Positions 18,130 to 26,217 are shown, counted from the stretch's first letter. The stretch is 43,614 bases of DNA from DATFVJ01 sp035517695 (GCA_035517695.1 DATIYI010000203.1:1-43614), one strand, 5' to 3'. Notes: a model not told the origin generated them from the letters alone. Program-made: numbers and translations.

Positions 18130-18960
18130 ATGACACCTAGCACGCTCATCACTGTCGCGCCCACCGGCGCGGAGGCAGCCAAGCACGAGGTTCCCGCCCT
18201 TCCCGTGACCCTGGAGGAGCTGGTCGCCGCGGCGAAGGAGTGCCAGCAGGCGGGTGCCGCCGTGATCCACGTGCACATCCGCGATCAGGACGCGAAGCCC
18301 ACCCTCGACCTCGGCAGGCTCACCGAGACCGTGGCGGCGCTCAGACAGTGCACCGATCTCATCGTGCAGCTTTCCACCGGCGGCGCGGTCACCGATCCTT
18401 TCGGCCACCGGCTCCGGGTGCTGGACGCGGGGCCCGACGCCTGCTCGGTTACCTGTGGCACGGTCAACTTCGGCGACGAGGTCTTCAGCAATCCATGGCA
18501 GTTCATCCGTGACCTTTACCAGCGGACACAGCAGCTCGGCGTGGTCCCTGAGTTCGAGCTTTTCGACCTGGGCCACATCGCGACCTTGCACCGTCTGCTC
18601 GGCGAGTCCGGGCCACCGTCGGGCGGTCACGTCCACTGTGACCTGGTCATGGGCGTGCCTGGTGGGATGCCTGGGGACGCCGCCACGTTGGTAGCCGCCG
18701 TGGCGGCGCTGCCCGCGGGGGCAACCTGGTCGGCGACCGGGATAGGCCGGACTACCCTGCCGGTCATGTTCGCCGCGCTCGCCGCGGGCGGTCACCTGCG
18801 GGTCGGCATGGAGGACACGCTGTCGTTCGCCCGCGGGCGCCCGGCCGGCGGCAACCCGGAACTGGTCGAGCGCGCCGCCACGCTTGCCGCGCACGCGCAA
18901 CGCCCGCCGATGACGCCAGCGCAGGCACGTGCGTTCCTGGGGGTGCGAGATCATCGCTGA
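18130..18960 (+). CDS. BKACE (DUF849) beta-keto acid cleavage enzyme
   Basis: Zn-dependent retro-Claisen type enzyme, condensing a beta-keto acid with acetyl-CoA to give acetoacetate and a CoA ester; the founding member is 3-keto-5-aminohexanoate cleavage enzyme of lysine fermentation. 276 residues. Zinc ligands are visible: HVHIRD (about 48-53, H-X-H) and the late Glu in RVGMEDTLSF; FELFDLGH and GHVHCDLVMG match the barrel. CATTCT at 18118-18123 ends seven bases before ATG 18130, suggesting a leaderless mRNA. Substrate within the BKACE family cannot be read from sequence. The asparaginase gene follows in the same direction. Confidence 0.88.
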   Translation: MTPSTLITVAPTGAEAAKHEVPALPVTLEELVAAAKECQQAGAAVIHVHIRDQDAKPTLDLGRLTETVAALRQCTDLIVQLSTGGAVTDPFGHRLRVLDAGPDACSVTCGTVNFGDEVFSNPWQFIRDLYQRTQQLGVVPEFELFDLGHIATLHRLLGESGPPSGGHVHCDLVMGVPGGMPGDAATLVAAVAALPAGATWSATGIGRTTLPVMFAALAAGGHLRVGMEDTLSFARGRPAGGNPELVERAATLAAHAQRPPMTPAQARAFLGVRDHR

Positions 18961-19018
18961 CGGCCGTGGCACCGCACCAGAGGCTGGGACGACACAGATA
19001 CCTAACGGCTCACGCGCA

Positions 19019-19999
19019 GTGCCGCCCGCACCGGCAGGCGACCCGCTCCTCGCGGTGGCCGTTCGGTCTGGTTTCATCGAATCCCAGCACTGCGGGCGTG
19101 CCGCGGGCCTTGCCGCGGACGGCCAGGTAGTGCTACGCGCGGGGGCGTCGGGCGAACCGGTCTTCCCCAGGTCGGCCAACAAGCCGCTGCAGGCGGCAGC
19201 GATGCTCAGAAACGGCCTAGATCTTGACGGCAGGCTGCTGGCGCTCGCCGCGGCCAGCCATTCAGGTGAGGGCTTCCATCTCGCCGGGGTGCGGGAAATC
19301 CTGGCCAGCGCGGGCCTCGGCGATGGCGCCCTCGCGTGCCCGGCGGCGCTGCCGCTCGACGAGGCGGCGGCGACGGCCGTGCTGCGCAGCGGTGGCGCCG
19401 CGGAGCCTGTCTACAACAACTGCTCGGGCAAGCACGCCGCGATGGCGGCCACCTGCGTCGCCGCAGGCTGGCCGGTGGCTGGATACCCGCAGCCCGGCCA
19501 TCCGCTGCAGGTGGCGATCCGCGAAACCGTGGAGCGCCTCGCAGGTGAACCGGTCGCCGCGACGGGCGTGGACGGCTGCGGGGCGCCAGTGTTCGCGGTG
19601 TCACTCGAGGGGGTCGCACGGGCGCTGCGGGCCATGGTGCTCGCGGATTCAGGCAGCCCGGAGCGCATGGTGGCGGACGCGATGCGCGCTTACCCGCAGT
19701 GGACCGCCGGCACCAGGCGCGCCGAGCGCGCGTTGATGGCGGCCGTTCCTGGCCTGCTCGTCAAGTCCGGCGCCGAGGGCGTGGAGGTCTTCGCCTGGAC
19801 CGATGGCCGCGCCGGAGCGGTGAAGATTGCTGATGGCGCACGGCGGGCCGTGACGCCGGTGACCGTGGCGCTGCTTCGCGGACTCGGCATCGCCGCGGGC
19901 CCCGGCGGATCCCACGGCGCGCTCGACGCGCTGGCCGCGAACCCGCTGCTTGGCGGCGGCTCACCGGTGGGCGAGGTGCGCGCGGTGTGGCCCGCGTGA
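19019..19999 (+). CDS. L-asparaginase II family protein
   Basis: Member of the thermolabile/Rhizobium-type asparaginase family (PF06089), which splits L-asparagine to aspartate and ammonia; unrelated to the classical AnsA/AnsB fold. Family marks: AVAVRSGFIESQHCGRAAGL at the start, RSANKPLQAAAML, AASHSGEGFHLAGV, NNCSGKHAAMAATC, GVDGCGAPVFAVSLEG, and VKSGAEGVEVFAW. GTG 19019 places the start just before the conserved VRSGF; the frame is open to GTG 18929, which would overlap the BKACE gene by 32 bases. About 326 residues with the chosen start, normal. Likely cotranscribed with the BKACE gene; no common pathway is evident. Confidence 0.87.
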   Translation: MPPAPAGDPLLAVAVRSGFIESQHCGRAAGLAADGQVVLRAGASGEPVFPRSANKPLQAAAMLRNGLDLDGRLLALAAASHSGEGFHLAGVREILASAGLGDGALACPAALPLDEAAATAVLRSGGAAEPVYNNCSGKHAAMAATCVAAGWPVAGYPQPGHPLQVAIRETVERLAGEPVAATGVDGCGAPVFAVSLEGVARALRAMVLADSGSPERMVADAMRAYPQWTAGTRRAERALMAAVPGLLVKSGAEGVEVFAWTDGRAGAVKIADGARRAVTPVTVALLRGLGIAAGPGGSHGALDALAANPLLGGGSPVGEVRAVWPA

Positions 20000-20104
20000 G
20001 CGCGGCCGGGTTAAGCGACCCACCTGGTGGGAACGTAGCCGGGGTGACGGTGTGGTCGGCGCCGGAGTTACGTGACGAAGACCACAGCTTGTCTTTGCCC
20101 AGGC

Positions 20105-20147
20105 GCTTGCTGACCGCTTGCAATTGCAAGCAGTGTCGGCGACACTG
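20105..20147. promoter_or_regulatory. Promoter embedded in two adjoining palindromes, ahead of HTH regulator
   Basis: GCTTGCAATTGCAAGC (20116-20131, perfect 16-base palindrome) runs directly into CAGTGTCGGCGACACTG (20131-20147, 8-base arms). A further GCTTGC at 20105-20110 lies 11 bases (one helical turn) before the same half-site at 20116. TTGCAA (20118-20123) and GACACT (20141-20146) are a -35/-10 pair with exactly 17 bases between, and the ATG at 20153 is six bases after the -10. So the -35 lies in one palindrome and the -10 in the other, the layout of an autorepressed leaderless promoter. Confidence 0.7.
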
Positions 20148-20152
20148 AGAAC

Positions 20153-20518
20153 ATGCGTCCGGTTAGGTCGATCGGGGTCTACATCCGCGAACAGCGGGAG
20201 CAGGCGAAGATCTCGCTACGGCAGCTCGCACAGGCGGCTGGCGTGTCGAATCCATACCTGAGCCAGATCGAGCGTGGGCTGAGAAAGCCGAGCGCCGAGG
20301 TACTACAGCAAATCGCCAAGGGGCTGCGGATTTCCGCGGAGGCACTCTACATCCAGGCCGGAATCCTGGAAGACCGTCCGGCCGATTCGGATGTCCAGCC
20401 CGCGGTCCTTGCTGATCCATACCTGACCGAGCGGCAGAAGCAGGTCTTGATCGACATCTACGAGTCGTTCAGGAAAGAGAACGCGCCAGCTCCTGCCGAC
20501 GCGACCACCGGACTCTAA
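20153..20518 (+). CDS. XRE-type helix-turn-helix regulator (Rv0474-like)
   Basis: 121 residues. The helix-turn-helix occupies about 8-62 (IREQREQAKISLRQLAQAAG, VSNPYLSQIERGLRKPS, LQQIAKGLRISAEALYIQAG), followed by a short C-terminal helix (LTERQKQVLIDIYESFRKE). It resembles the mycobacterial regulator preceding hbhA, and the next two genes match that context. The start ATG is six bases after GACACT, with no ribosome site, so translation is probably leaderless. The palindromes covering its -35 and -10 make autorepression likely (inference). It probably controls the HbhA-like gene 58 bases downstream. Confidence 0.88.
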   Translation: MRPVRSIGVYIREQREQAKISLRQLAQAAGVSNPYLSQIERGLRKPSAEVLQQIAKGLRISAEALYIQAGILEDRPADSDVQPAVLADPYLTERQKQVLIDIYESFRKENAPAPADATTGL

Positions 20519-20576
20519 CGAAGGACAAGCCGCCCCCGGCCGAGCTGGAGAAGCGGGGCTGGCGCCAGGAAGGGAT

Positions 20577-21221
20577 ATGAGGACAATGGGCCTCCAAGTT
20601 GACGTCAGGAAAGAAATGAAGAAGCTCACCGAGCACAAGGCTCTCTACGTCGCGGCAGGTGCGGGCGACCTCGCCGTCGAGACGCTTCGCACGCTGCCGC
20701 AGCGGCTGGCCAGGCTGCAGGACAAGGCGGACCTGACCGTCCTGTCCGGCCGGGCGGTCGAGTATCTCTGGGAAGCGGCTGCCCGCGCTGTGCGGGCGTA
20801 CGACGAGCTTGCCGAGCGTGGCAGTGACCTGGTCAACGGGGTCGACAGGATGACCCCGCAGCAGGCGGCGGCCCAGCTCGAGCACGCCGCTAGGTCGACC
20901 GCTCAGGAGACCGTGCGCAGAGCGAACCGTACGGCCGATGCGGCTCGCAAGACCGCGCAAACGACCGTCCGCACGGCGAGCCAGGCCGCGACGCAGGCGG
21001 CCGGCCAGGCCGCGATTCAGGCCGGCCAGATGGCCAGCCAGGCCAGCCAGGTGGCGGGCAGGGCCAGCCAGGTCGCCGGGCGCGCGAGCGAAAGCGCGAG
21101 CAAGGCGGGCGAGTCCGCAGCTAACGGCACCGGGCCGACGAGCAACACGAAGCGTGACGCTAGCCACACGACCCGCAGCTCGAGCGGCGCGAACCGACCT
21201 GCGAGGAAGCACACTGCCTGA
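20577..21221 (+). CDS. HbhA-like helical, lysine/alanine-rich protein
   Basis: 214 residues, mostly long helix. The N-terminal part (KKLTEHKALYVAAGAGDLAV ... LRTLPQRLARLQDKADLTV ... AYDELAERGSDLV) resembles mycobacterial heparin-binding haemagglutinin and phasin-like proteins; the C-terminal 100 residues are Ala/Gln/Thr/Ser-rich repeats (ASQAATQAAGQAAIQAGQ, ASQVAGRASQVAGRASES) with Arg/Lys at the end, a low-complexity basic tail as in HbhA. AGGAAGGG precedes ATG 20577 closely; ATG 20586 is an alternative with better spacing. No signal peptide. Genomic context (HTH before, DUF2516 after) matches Rv0474-Rv0476. Surface adhesion, lipid-body or envelope roles of relatives are known, but none can be assigned here. 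Confidence 0.75.
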   Translation: MRTMGLQVDVRKEMKKLTEHKALYVAAGAGDLAVETLRTLPQRLARLQDKADLTVLSGRAVEYLWEAAARAVRAYDELAERGSDLVNGVDRMTPQQAAAQLEHAARSTAQETVRRANRTADAARKTAQTTVRTASQAATQAAGQAAIQAGQMASQASQVAGRASQVAGRASESASKAGESAANGTGPTSNTKRDASHTTRSSSGANRPARKHTA

Positions 21222-21255
21222 TGCCAGCGGCTGCGGCGGCTGGGGCAGGATCCGG

Positions 21256-21297
21256 CAGCGTTGAAATTGCCCGTGATAGCGGGCAATTTCAACGCTG
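21256..21297. terminator. Terminator after the HbhA-like gene
   Basis: Perfect 18-base arms at 21256-21273 (CAGCGTTGAAATTGCCCG) and 21280-21297 with loop TGATAG, 35 bases after the stop. Its stem is AT-containing, unlike the GC-only hairpins elsewhere in the window, and no U-tract follows. It separates the HTH-HbhA unit from DUF2516. Confidence 0.85.
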
Positions 21298-21392
21298 AAT
21301 GACTGTGGTTCGCGGCCGCGGGCCGCGGTCGCCGCCGTGATGGCTCGTGGAGCAGTTCCCACCACGTACCCAGACCGGATAACCTAGATGCC

Positions 21393-21728
21393 GTGATCGG
21401 TGCCGCGTTGTCCCCGCTTTATTACCTCTTCCTGGTGCTAGCTGTCGGTGCCTTCATCGCCGAGGCCTGGGCGTTCATCGACGCGATCGGCCGTCCTGCA
21501 CGCTCGTTCCCTGCGGCGGGCAAACAGACCAAGCCGCTTTGGCTGATCATCCTCGGGGTCGCAACGGCGGTCGGTCTTGGCGCCGTCCTCTATGGCGGCA
21601 TCACGGTGACGGGGATTCTCCCCGTGGCGGCCTTCGTTGCCGCCGCGATCTACCTGACCGATGTCCGGCCAAAGGTGAAGGCGCTCGGCCGCGGCGGATC
21701 AAGTTCAGGTCCTTACGGCCCCTGGTGA
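21393..21728 (+). CDS. DUF2516 family membrane protein
   Basis: 111 residues, three hydrophobic helices (about 4-27, 47-66 and 69-88) and a Gly/Ser tail. Family pattern: AFIDAIGRPARSFPAAGKQTK between helices 1 and 2 and IYLTDVRPKVK after helix 3. Function unknown; conserved next to the HTH-HbhA pair in mycobacteria (Rv0476). The GTG start at 21393 lies seven bases after a TAACCT box (21380-21385), the same hexamer and spacing as lysS, with no ribosome site: leaderless. Confidence 0.87.
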   Translation: MIGAALSPLYYLFLVLAVGAFIAEAWAFIDAIGRPARSFPAAGKQTKPLWLIILGVATAVGLGAVLYGGITVTGILPVAAFVAAAIYLTDVRPKVKALGRGGSSSGPYGPW

Positions 21729-21831
21729 GCACGGGCGGCGTCGGCCCCGGCACAGCGGCCCGGGCCCGGGTATCGCGGAGTCGGCCCCGGCATCCAGGCC
21801 TGGCCCGCTGACCGAGCACTAGGCTGCCGTT

Positions 21832-22563
21832 ATGGCGGACCTTGAGTGGCGTACCCACCGGCTCGAACTGGCTGATCAAACACTGCGCGAGTGGGACGCG
21901 ACCGTGCTTGCGGCGGATCCTGAGGGGATTGTGCTCGACCGGTCGGCCTTCTACCCCGGTGGCGGGGGGCAGCCGCCTGACGGCGGCGTGCTGCTCTGGG
22001 GCGGCGTCGTGACCAAGATCGTCGGGGCGAGAAAGGGCGACGACCTCTATCTGCTGCCCGCGGAGGGCGATCCACTGCCGCCGCCTGGCGCAGCGGTCCG
22101 CGGCGCGCTTGACGACGAACGACGTACCTCGCTGATGCGCACCCACTCCGCGCTGCATGTGCTTTGCGGCGTGGTGTTCCGCGATTTCGGTGCGCTCGTC
22201 ACGGGCGGGAACATGGAGCCGCTCACGGCACGCATGGATTTCAACATGACGGAAGTTCCCGCGGGCTTCCGTGAGTCTGTTGAGGCTGCGTGCAACCAAG
22301 AGGTTGATGCGGACAGGCGTATCGACGTGCGACTGCTGCCCCGCGCCGAGGCCTTCGCGATTTCCGACATCATCCGCACCGCCACGAACCTCGTGCCTGA
22401 AACCGTCCGCGAGGTTAGGATCATCGACATCGTCGGGCTCGACACGCAGGCCGATGGCGGCACTCATGTCGCCTCGACTAAACAGATCGGCCGCATCGAG
22501 CTCACAAAGATGGAGAACAAAGGCAGGGGATTCCGGCGCGTCCGGCTGCGCGTCCGCGACTGA
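21832..22563 (+). CDS. Alanyl-tRNA editing protein, AlaX type
   Basis: Free-standing homologue of the AlaRS editing domain, which deacylates Ser-tRNA-Ala or Gly-tRNA-Ala. 243 residues (AlaX-M size): N-terminal beta-barrel with FYPGGGGQPPDGG, then the Zn-binding editing core with HSALH (H-X3-H, about 104-108) and DGGTHVASTKQIG with a third metal His. The usual Cys ligand of the CxxxH motif appears replaced in GGTHV, as in many AlaX. TAGGCT (21820-21825) ends six bases before the ATG and there is no ribosome site, so the mRNA is probably leaderless. Confidence 0.9.
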   Translation: MADLEWRTHRLELADQTLREWDATVLAADPEGIVLDRSAFYPGGGGQPPDGGVLLWGGVVTKIVGARKGDDLYLLPAEGDPLPPPGAAVRGALDDERRTSLMRTHSALHVLCGVVFRDFGALVTGGNMEPLTARMDFNMTEVPAGFRESVEAACNQEVDADRRIDVRLLPRAEAFAISDIIRTATNLVPETVREVRIIDIVGLDTQADGGTHVASTKQIGRIELTKMENKGRGFRRVRLRVRD

Positions 22564-22641
22564 TCACATCGGCGTCACCCGATTCTCGCCCGCGCGGTAT
22601 TTCGCCCGCGCCGTTGCCCCGCGGCTGGGCCGCGAACCAGG

Positions 22642-23412
22642 TCAGCCGGGCCTTGTCGGCGGATACTCAAGGCCAAGGACTGGCATAATCTCTTTCAGCA
22701 TAAGTTCGAACATTGGCTCGCCATCGTCAAGGATCCAGCTCAGATGGCCGAAAACCTCCAGGCTCACCATTCCGTAGAGCCGGGTCCAGCAGTACACGAA
22801 CGACAAGATGGCGCCAAGCGGGAACGTGGCAGCCGCGACCTGCGGCACGCGGCCGTTGGCCGCCACGTCTCGGTAGCGCTTAAGCTGCGAGCGCAGGTTC
22901 GGCTCTATCTCACCCGGGGCGGGCACCGGAAATGACTTCTCCTGCCACAGCTCGACGAACAGTGCGAGGAATGTGTCGCTGAACCTGCGGCCGCACTCGT
23001 CCGCGATGTCGGTGTGGTTAAGATCAAGGCCAGGTAGCGGGGTACCGAACACCAGCCCGAACTCGCGTTGATGGCTCAGTGACCACCGGCGGAACTCGCG
23101 CGCGGCGGCGGTGAACTTTGCCGCGATACCTTCGGTGGCCGCGGTGTCTATCGCCGCTTGGATGTCGGCGGCGATCTCCAGGAAGATGTCGCCGATCACA
23201 TTCCTGATCAAATCCTGATGACTGTCGAAGTACCGGTAGAGGGCGGGCGCTGTCATCCCCATCTCCCGGGCGATCGCCCGCAGCGTCACCGCGTCGGGCC
23301 CTTCGTCGACGAGGATCTGGCGCGCGACCTTCTTGATCTCCTCGCTGGTCGCCGCGCGGACGCGGTGGCGGCGGCTTAGCACGGGGGGTACCGGGTCGGC
23401 TGCCTGTTCCAC
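22642..23412 (-). CDS. TetR family regulator with WHG-type C-terminal domain
   Basis: 256 residues. TetR helix-turn-helix at about 22-68 (EEIKKVARQILVDEG, TLRAIAREMGMTAPALYRYF) and a C-terminal domain with FRRWSLSHQREFGLVFGTPLPG and a FGHLSWILDDG end, the WHG/TetR_C_13-like pattern. GTG 23412 has AAGGAGGAGG just before it. Upstream are three copies of a TTAACGGCGT-like element, and beyond them, divergent, the stump of an MMPL exporter gene. By analogy with TetR-MMPL pairs it probably repressed that exporter and itself; the exporter is lost, so it now looks orphaned. Confidence 0.88.
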   Translation of the reverse strand: MEQAADPVPPVLSRRHRVRAATSEEIKKVARQILVDEGPDAVTLRAIAREMGMTAPALYRYFDSHQDLIRNVIGDIFLEIAADIQAAIDTAATEGIAAKFTAAAREFRRWSLSHQREFGLVFGTPLPGLDLNHTDIADECGRRFSDTFLALFVELWQEKSFPVPAPGEIEPNLRSQLKRYRDVAANGRVPQVAAATFPLGAILSFVYCWTRLYGMVSLEVFGHLSWILDDGEPMFELMLKEIMPVLGLEYPPTRPG

Positions 23413-23422
23413 GCCCTCCTCC

Positions 23423-23489
23423 TTAACGGCGTTGACGCTGATTAACGGCGTATGAGAAGTTTACATGTATCATTAATTTACGCCGTTTA
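23423..23489. promoter_or_regulatory. Candidate TetR operators, three related elements
   Basis: TTAACGGCGT occurs at 23423-23432 and again 19 bases later at 23442-23451; an inverted copy, ACGCCGTTTA (complement TAAACGGCGT), is at 23480-23489. They lie between the divergent TetR gene and the MMPL stump in an AT-rich stretch. The arrangement fits operators for the adjacent TetR. Confidence 0.55.
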
Positions 23490-23532
23490 CTAAGTTAACG
23501 AGCGGTAACAAGCCTACCCCCGGGAGGCGCAG

Positions 23533-23670
23533 ATGATCGAGGCGTGGGGACGCATGCGTCGGCGTCGGCGTTGGCCGGTCCTGGCGGTTGGCCTTGTCGC
23601 TGTGGCCTTAGCCGGCGTCTGGGGGACCGGCGTCTTCTCTCCGCCACGTCTACGCGCGGTACGGGATTAG
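23533..23670 (+). pseudogene. N-terminal stump of an MMPL family exporter
   Basis: Start ATG with GGGAGG six bases before it, then MIEAWGRMRRRRRWPVLAVG and LVAVALAGVWGTGVF: the basic head and first membrane helix typical of MMPL/RND lipid exporters. After 45 residues it stops (TAG 23668-23670) and nothing further of the ~700-residue family follows before the macrodomain gene. The intact start signals indicate a once-functional gene whose body was deleted. Too short for gene finders. From 23671 to 23888 I see no gene. Confidence 0.7.
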
Positions 23671-23901
23671 CGAGTCAGAACCGGCCTGGGCCGAGCCACC
23701 CAGGACGGAGCCCGCGGGCGGCGACCGGCGCCCGGCGGCTCGCCGGCCGATGGCCAGTTACCCGCCCCGGTCCTGCCGCCGAGTGAAAGGATCCCTACGG
23801 CCGGGCCGACGAGCAGTTCTAGGGACACATCCTGAGCCCAGCCTCACCCTTGATCAAGGACGCGGCTTGAATCATGCGCAGGACCTCTTATTGTGGCCGA
23901 C

Positions 23902-24423
23902 ATGGCCATAACGCTGGTGCTTGGCGACATCACACGGCAGCGGGTGGACGCCATTGTGAACGCCGCCAACTCGTCCCTGCTTGGCGGCGGCGGGGTGGAC
24001 GGCGCGATCCACAGGCGCGGCGGTCCCGCGATCCTGGCCGCGTGTCGCGAGCTGCGGGCGGGCGCTTACCGCGACGGCCTGCCGGTCGGCAAGGCCGCCG
24101 CCACCACCGCAGGGCAACTGGGCGCGAGGTGGGTGATTCATACGGTCGGGCCGGTCTACTCGGCCGCCCAGGACCGGTCCCACCTGCTTGCATCCTGTTA
24201 CAAGGAGGCGCTGCGGGTCGCTGATGGACTCGGCGCGCACACCGTGGCTTTCCCCGCCGTGTCCGCGGGCATCTTCGGGTGGCCCGTGGAGGATGCGGCG
24301 CGGATCGCGGTGCGCACGGTGCGGGACACCCCGAGCGGGGTCGAGGACGTGAGGTTCGTGCTGCTGACCGGGGATGTGTTCGCCGCCTTTGAGCGCGCGC
24401 TCGCCACGCGGGCTCCCGGCTGA
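23902..24423 (+). CDS. Macrodomain protein (ADP-ribose / O-acetyl-ADP-ribose hydrolase type)
   Basis: 173-residue single macrodomain of the MacroD/YmdB class, which removes mono-ADP-ribose from Asp/Glu or deacetylates O-acetyl-ADP-ribose. Signatures: LVLGDITRQRVDAIVNAANSS (about 4-23), LLGGGGVDGAIHRRGG, and the second phosphate loop FPAVSAGIFGWP. TATTGT (23889-23894) ends seven bases before ATG 23902: a leaderless start; GTG 23893 overlaps the -10 and is rejected. Its stop is one base from the stop of the convergent ybjN-like gene, with no terminator between. Confidence 0.9.
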   Translation: MAITLVLGDITRQRVDAIVNAANSSLLGGGGVDGAIHRRGGPAILAACRELRAGAYRDGLPVGKAAATTAGQLGARWVIHTVGPVYSAAQDRSHLLASCYKEALRVADGLGAHTVAFPAVSAGIFGWPVEDAARIAVRTVRDTPSGVEDVRFVLLTGDVFAAFERALATRAPG

Positions 24424-24424
24424 C

Positions 24425-24943
24425 CTAGCAATTCGGTCGCCGCGCAGGATCGGCGATTCGGGCGAACGCACGCAGGTTGGCCAGGCTCTCACCGCGGCTG
24501 GCCCGCCATTTCCATTCCTTCTTGATCGAGGTGGCGAAGCCGATTTCAAGCGCCGCGTCGAAATTGTCGTCCGCGTAGCTGAGTACGCACCCGAGCAGCC
24601 GGTCTATCTCGTCGACGCTGAGGGCCTGGAGAGGTAGCCGGCCGACCAGGTACACGTCGCCGACCGGGTCGAGCGCGAAATGCACACCGAACGTCCGTGC
24701 GTTGCGCTGCAGCAGGAACCGGTAGAAGCGGGCGTGGTTCTCATCCGGCTGCCTGCAGAAGAACGCCTCCACGTGCAGGCTGTGCCTGCCCACGATGAGC
24801 CAGGTCATCGTCGCGAGCTTGTGCTGGCCCGCCAATTTGGCCAGGTACGCGCCCTGGCGCGGATTCTCGTAGCTGACGCCGGACGTCCTGAGGGCGCGCT
24901 CGATCACCGCCGAGGCGTCCCCGCCTGCTGGCGCGGCGGTCAC
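24425..24943 (-). CDS. YbjN-domain protein (Rv0487-like)
   Basis: 172 residues. Family features: ALRTSGVSYENPRQGAYLAKL, HSLHVEAFFCRQPDENHARFYRFLL, FALDPVGDVYLVGRLPL and LLGCVLSYADDNFDAALEIGFA, the YbjN/type III secretion chaperone-like fold. Molecular role unknown. GTG 24943 overlaps the mshA stop by four bases (GTGA), so it is translated with mshA; mycobacteria have the same mshA-Rv0487 order. A longer upstream frame lies over mshA and is not used. Confidence 0.87.
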   Translation of the reverse strand: MTAAPAGGDASAVIERALRTSGVSYENPRQGAYLAKLAGQHKLATMTWLIVGRHSLHVEAFFCRQPDENHARFYRFLLQRNARTFGVHFALDPVGDVYLVGRLPLQALSVDEIDRLLGCVLSYADDNFDAALEIGFATSIKKEWKWRASRGESLANLRAFARIADPARRPNC

Positions 24944-26211
24944 GCGTCCACCGCGGCCGCAACATGCTCCTCCATGGCCCCGGTATACACCTTGAGCAAC
25001 TGCTCGACGGTATTCGCCCAGCCGAACTGTGACGCATGCGCGAGCGCGCCGCGCCGAAGCCGCCGAAGCCGCCGCGGCGCCGCGATCAGGTCGCCGAGCA
25101 CCCGTGCGTACTCCGCCGGGTCGTGACCGGGCAGCAGCAGGCCAGACACCCCGTCGCGAACCGCTGTGCGCAGTCCGCCCGCCGCAGCGGCGACCACGGG
25201 CGTGCCGCACGCTTGCGCCTCCACGGCCACCAAGCCGAACGACTCCGAGTGTGACGGCACAACGACGACAGTCGCCGCCCGGTACCAGTCCGCGAGTTCC
25301 GGCTGCGGGCAGGGCGGTTCGAGCCGCACCTGCCCAGCGATGCCGAGCCCGGCGGCCAGCTGACTCAGCCGGTCCGGGTCCGCTCGGCCTGACCCGCTCG
25401 GCCCGCCCACGAATGCGACCACGAGCCTGCCCGCGAGACCAGGATCCTCGCGGATCATCCGCGCGGCGGCGCGCAGCAGCACGTCGGGTCCCTTCAGCGG
25501 CTGAACCCGGCCGGCGAAAAGCAGCACCACGGCATCCTGGCGCAGCCCCAGCCTGAGCCGTGCGTCCGCGCACGATCCTGGCCTGAACACGGCGAGATCC
25601 ACACCAGGGTTGACAGTTCCCACCCGGGCGGGGTCCGCGTCATACAGCGTGATCAGCTGTTCCGCCTCTTGTGCCGTGTTGGCGACCAGCCGGTCTGCCG
25701 CCGTGACCACCTCCGTCTCGCCGCTGATCCTGATCGCAGGCTCGGGCGCGTCCCCCAGCGCGAGCGCGCCGTTCTTGACCTTGCCAAGCGTGTGCATGGA
25801 CTGCACAAGCGGCACGCCCCACCGTTCTTTCGCGACCGCCCCCACCTGTCCGGACAACCAGTAATGGGCGTGCACGAGGTCATACCTGCCGGGCTCGTAG
25901 GCGGCCTCGGCCCGCAGCACGCCGAACGTGAACTGGCAGAGCTCGCCATGCAGATCGCCCTTGTCGAGCTCCTCGAACGGGCCCGCGATCACATGCCTGA
26001 CCAGCACGCCGGGAACGAGTTCGGCGACGGGCGGCGCGTCGCGGGACACCGCGCGGGTGAAGATGTCCACCTCCACGCCTAGCGCCGCCAGGCGTTTGGT
26101 GACCTCTACTACGTAGACGTTCAGGCCGCCCGCGTCGCCAGTCCCCGGCTGGTCAAGCGGCGACGTGTGCACGCTGATGGTCGCGATACGCCTCGGCGAG
26201 TGTCGCGGCAC
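24940..26211 (-). CDS. mshA: D-inositol-3-phosphate glycosyltransferase
   Basis: First step of mycothiol synthesis: transfers GlcNAc from UDP-GlcNAc to 1L-inositol-1-phosphate. 423-residue GT4 enzyme (GT-B fold). N-terminal ISVHTSPLDQPGTGDAGGLN with the GGLNVYV loop, HAHYWLSGQVG, QSMHTLGKVKN; C-terminal FAGRVQPLKGPD, VVPSHSESFGLVAVEAQACGTPVVA (nucleotide-sugar E-X7-E region). GTG 26211 has a perfect GGAGGTGA six bases upstream, in a tandem 10-bp duplication. The mycothiol pathway is restricted to actinobacteria. Coupled to ybjN-like; divergent from gpmA. Confidence 0.95.
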   Translation of the reverse strand: MPRHSPRRIATISVHTSPLDQPGTGDAGGLNVYVVEVTKRLAALGVEVDIFTRAVSRDAPPVAELVPGVLVRHVIAGPFEELDKGDLHGELCQFTFGVLRAEAAYEPGRYDLVHAHYWLSGQVGAVAKERWGVPLVQSMHTLGKVKNGALALGDAPEPAIRISGETEVVTAADRLVANTAQEAEQLITLYDADPARVGTVNPGVDLAVFRPGSCADARLRLGLRQDAVVLLFAGRVQPLKGPDVLLRAAARMIREDPGLAGRLVVAFVGGPSGSGRADPDRLSQLAAGLGIAGQVRLEPPCPQPELADWYRAATVVVVPSHSESFGLVAVEAQACGTPVVAAAAGGLRTAVRDGVSGLLLPGHDPAEYARVLGDLIAAPRRLRRLRRGALAHASQFGWANTVEQLLKVYTGAMEEHVAAAVDA

Positions 26212-26217
26212 AGCGAT

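Noticed and set aside
24944..25573. Long N-terminal extension of the ybjN-like gene
   Set aside because: The extension lies over mshA in another frame and is Arg/Ala/Gly-rich noise; the GTGA overlap gives a clean start.
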